Shown here piece by piece: positions 6,817-8,835 of a DNA stretch of 8,835 nucleotides. Position numbers and translations under genes: made by a program. Each line of letters opens with the position of its first letter. The first letter of the stretch is position 1. Under the pieces are notes generated by a model. The model was not told the origin of the DNA. It made no database searches and was given only the letters and a program-made list of their open reading frames with translations. The stretch is from Granulosicoccaceae bacterium (GTDB lineage Bacteria; Pseudomonadota; Gammaproteobacteria; Granulosicoccales; Granulosicoccaceae), in contig JALZUX010000111.1 of assembly GCA_023301405.1 (NCBI GenBank), positions 1 through 8,835 on the forward strand, written 5' to 3'.

Positions 6817-8584
6817 ATCCCCGTGTACTTTTAAGCAACGCCGAGGCGCTACTCACTGCTTCGTAGACTAATTCACCACCAGCCCCTGTATTCAGTTCTG
6901 CAGCATTAGCTTCATCAGTATCAATATGCATCTCAAGCTTATAGTTTTCGCTAACTCGAATTAATACATCACCAAACGCCAGATCCCGCGGACCGCCGGC
7001 GATCGCGACTTCTACTACATCTTTATCTTGCACTGAAAAATGTGCTGCGTCATCAGGATGCATGTGAATATGCCGACGAGCACAGATCAATCCCTCCTTT
7101 AGATGCACAGTGCCAGCTGGCCCCTCCAACGTCACAGGGGCCGATTCAGCAATTTTTCCAGAGTCTCTGATCGGTGCATCGATACCCAGCTTGAATTCAT
7201 CAGTGCGTGCTATTTCTATTTGATCAATGTTTCGCAATGGCCCAAGCAAGCGGACACCATCAATTCTATTTCGTGGGCCTATTAAGTTAACTTTTTCTTC
7301 ACAAGCGTATTGACCCGGTTGCGAAATATCTTTGTACTTCGTTGGCGTCGCTCCCTCCCCGAACAATGCCTCAAAAGTTTTTTGGGTCAGGTGCATATGC
7401 CTTGCACTAACAGCGACAGGTATAGTTTTTTGAGCCGACAGCAGATTGCCTTGACTTGCGATTCGACTGGTCTGCCTGGCAATCATATATTCTTCGTCGG
7501 TCTTCACGACTAGTGCTTGCACACGAGAGTTACCCTCGGAGATAACTATTGCGTTGTTTTCCTGTGACAGCTTCACACCGTTATTGCGATCCTCGTCGAG
7601 ACGAAGCCCCAAGAATTCTAGTCGTTGCAAAATGCGGCGACGCATTGTGATGCTGTTTTCACCGATACCACCTGTGAAAACAACAGCATCAATGCCGCCC
7701 ATCACAGCGGCATAAGCGCCAATATACTTTCTTGCCCGGTGCGCGAATATATTGATCGCTTTGCGAGCGCGATCACTGCCCTGCTCTGCGGCTTCTTCTA
7801 TCTGCCGTAAATCATTGCTGACGCCAGACAGTCCAGCAAGGCCACTTAGGCGGTTGAGTTGATCGTCAAGTTGGTCAACGCTGTAATCACCGCTGCGCAA
7901 CAAAGACAGCACCGCGCCTGCATCAATATCGCCAGATCGAGTACCCATCACCAACCCTTCAAGTGGCGTCATGCCCATACTGGTTTCTGTGGACTTACCA
8001 AACTCCACAGCACAGGCACTTGCACCGTTACCGAGATGCAAAGTAACGATGCGGAGCTCGTCTATCGGTGTTTTAAGCGTTTCAGCGGCGACTTCTGCAA
8101 CGTACTGATGCGACGTACCATGGAATCCAAACCGTCTTATACGGTACTTGTCAGCTACTTCCGGATCAATCGCGTAATTGCGCGCACGCGATGGCATACG
8201 AACATGGAAGGCGGTATCGAAGACTGCCACATGCGGGACATTTGGCCAGTGCTCGCTGGCTATGGTTATCCCCAGCAAGTTGAACGGGTTATGCAAAGGT
8301 GCGTCCGCAGAGCGCTCGTTAATTTCAGCAATTACGTCAGTGTTAATAAGCGCTGCTTCAATAAAACGCTCGCCACCATGCACCACTCGATGACCAACAG
8401 CCTCAACCGTATGACCGGCAACAAGCTCCACCAGATCGTTTAGTGCTTGCTGATGAGTTGTACCGGTAGCATCAGGCGGTACAAGACTTTCGAATTTTCC
8501 GGCTAGAAGTCGCTCGTTGGTCTGCAGATTGATCAACTGGTACTTCAGGCTGGATGATCCACTATTGATTACCAATACTTGCAT
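6815..8584 (-). CDS. Fused acetate/propionate kinase - PduL-type phosphate acyltransferase
   Basis: A 589-residue two-domain protein; lone acetate kinases are near 400 and lone PduL near 200. Residues 1-371 are a full acetate kinase: NSGSSSLK (7-14), HRVVHGG with Arg66, APLHNP with His98, FDTAF with Asp123, FHGTSH with His155, HLGNG (183-187), GTRSGDID with Arg216, GGIGEN (305-310) and TDEEYMIAR. These match the acetate and ATP sites of the ASKHA fold. After a linker (about 372-387) comes a full PduL domain: SARHMHL (His396, His398), DISQPGQYA, ARTDEF.LGIDAP, ARRHIHMHPDDA (His505, 507, 509) and EMHIDTDEAN (His553), the metal-binding histidines of this Pta-unrelated family. Predicted cytoplasmic reactions: acyl-CoA + Pi to acyl-phosphate + CoA, then acyl-phosphate + ADP to acid + ATP; acetate or propionate is likely. 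The ATG at 8582-8584 is preferred because MQVLVINSGSSS matches the family start; an in-frame GTG at 8620 would add 12 unconserved residues. No shell-protein genes adjoin it. Confidence 0.92.
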   Translation of the reverse strand: MQVLVINSGSSSLKYQLINLQTNERLLAGKFESLVPPDATGTTHQQALNDLVELVAGHTVEAVGHRVVHGGERFIEAALINTDVIAEINERSADAPLHNPFNLLGITIASEHWPNVPHVAVFDTAFHVRMPSRARNYAIDPEVADKYRIRRFGFHGTSHQYVAEVAAETLKTPIDELRIVTLHLGNGASACAVEFGKSTETSMGMTPLEGLVMGTRSGDIDAGAVLSLLRSGDYSVDQLDDQLNRLSGLAGLSGVSNDLRQIEEAAEQGSDRARKAINIFAHRARKYIGAYAAVMGGIDAVVFTGGIGENSITMRRRILQRLEFLGLRLDEDRNNGVKLSQENNAIVISEGNSRVQALVVKTDEEYMIARQTSRIASQGNLLSAQKTIPVAVSARHMHLTQKTFEALFGEGATPTKYKDISQPGQYACEEKVNLIGPRNRIDGVRLLGPLRNIDQIEIARTDEFKLGIDAPIRDSGKIAESAPVTLEGPAGTVHLKEGLICARRHIHMHPDDAAHFSVQDKDVVEVAIAGGPRDLAFGDVLIRVSENYKLEMHIDTDEANAAELNTGAGGELVYEAVSSASALLKSTRG

Positions 8585-8592
8585 GTTCGACA

Positions 8593-8596
8593 CACC
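8593..8596 (-). promoter_or_regulatory. Probable ribosome binding site of the kinase-PduL gene
   Basis: The minus strand has GGTG eight bases ahead of the ATG at 8584. It is a weak match, but the alternative GTG at 8620 has only AT-rich sequence upstream and no purine-rich site, so this supports the shorter start. Confidence 0.35.
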
Positions 8597-8635
8597 GAGC
8601 TCAAAAAGTAAATGGTACACGGTTTAAATAAGCAA

Positions 8636-8662
8636 ATTCTACTGACAAGGCATACAGCACAA
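8636..8662 (-). promoter_or_regulatory. Weak promoter candidate for the kinase-PduL gene
   Basis: On the minus strand TAGAAT (8636-8641) resembles a -10 element. TTGTGC (8657-8662) could be a -35, but the 15-base spacer is short. Position and orientation fit a leader of roughly 45 bases. This is only a suggestion. Confidence 0.2.
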
Positions 8663-8764
8663 GAAAGATAGCTTCAAAGACTGCCATCAAAGGGGAAGCA
8701 TTTAGGTGACTGCCCGGCAATCAGGGTCAGTACAGAGGTGTGAAACTTTGAGTCGGGTAGTTCT

Positions 8765-8808
8765 GATCGATTGAGGTGAATAATTGCTCTTCTTTAACGA
8801 AATCGATC
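8765..8808. repeat. 8-bp inverted repeat upstream of the kinase-PduL gene
   Basis: GATCGATT (8765-8772) is matched by its exact reverse complement AATCGATC (8801-8808) with 28 bases between, about 180-225 bases upstream of the kinase start. It could be a spaced operator or belong to a neighbour beyond the window. No reading frame is recognisable in 8621-8835 on either strand. Confidence 0.35.
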
Positions 8809-8835
8809 GTAATAGCTGGCTAAAAATCCGCACCC

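Noticed and set aside
7859..8443. 194-codon plus-strand frame
   Set aside because: It is antisense to the conserved acetate-kinase core; the sense strand has all the family motifs and this frame resembles nothing I recognise.
8585..8620. Upstream GTG start giving a 12-residue N-terminal extension of the kinase-PduL protein
   Set aside because: The family begins at MQVLVINSGSSS. The extension is not family-like and there is no purine-rich site before the GTG.

Overview
The window reads like a chromosomal segment of a Gram-negative bacterium, most likely a gammaproteobacterium. The pointers are an inner-membrane-anchored BON/OmpA-like protein with peptidoglycan-binding residues, gene style and spacing, and moderate GC. 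Assignment below class level is not possible by eye. No mobile element, CRISPR array, tRNA or rRNA was seen.

Layout. (1) Positions 1-539, plus strand: the 3' part of a histidine-phosphatase (phosphoglycerate-mutase-like) gene whose start lies outside the window. (2) 540-839: a gene-free spacer between converging genes. (3) 840-1841, minus strand: a complete zinc-dependent medium-chain dehydrogenase of the sorbitol/threonine dehydrogenase type. (4) 1842-2020: a divergent intergenic region with a perfect TATAAT on the minus strand. (5) 2021-6765, plus strand: a two-gene unit. The first gene encodes a 351-residue protein with a membrane anchor, BON domain and OmpA-like domain. Two bases after its stop begins a 1228-residue protein with one N-terminal membrane helix followed by almost uninterrupted coiled coil containing internal repeats. 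(6) 6788-6816: a strong hairpin terminator that closes this unit and also overlaps the stop codon of the converging gene. (7) 6815-8584, minus strand: a single gene fusing a whole acetate kinase to a whole PduL-type phosphate acyltransferase. (8) 8585-8835: its upstream region, with a weak promoter candidate and an 8-bp inverted repeat.

Two items stand out. The kinase-PduL fusion puts both steps of acyl-CoA to acyl-phosphate to carboxylate plus ATP on one chain, with no microcompartment genes visible nearby. The OmpA-like/coiled-coil pair has anchors that predict opposite topologies: the OmpA-like protein facing the periplasm and peptidoglycan, the long coiled coil facing the cytoplasm. Together they could form an envelope-spanning scaffold. 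The other genes look like ordinary metabolic genes with no evident functional link to either.
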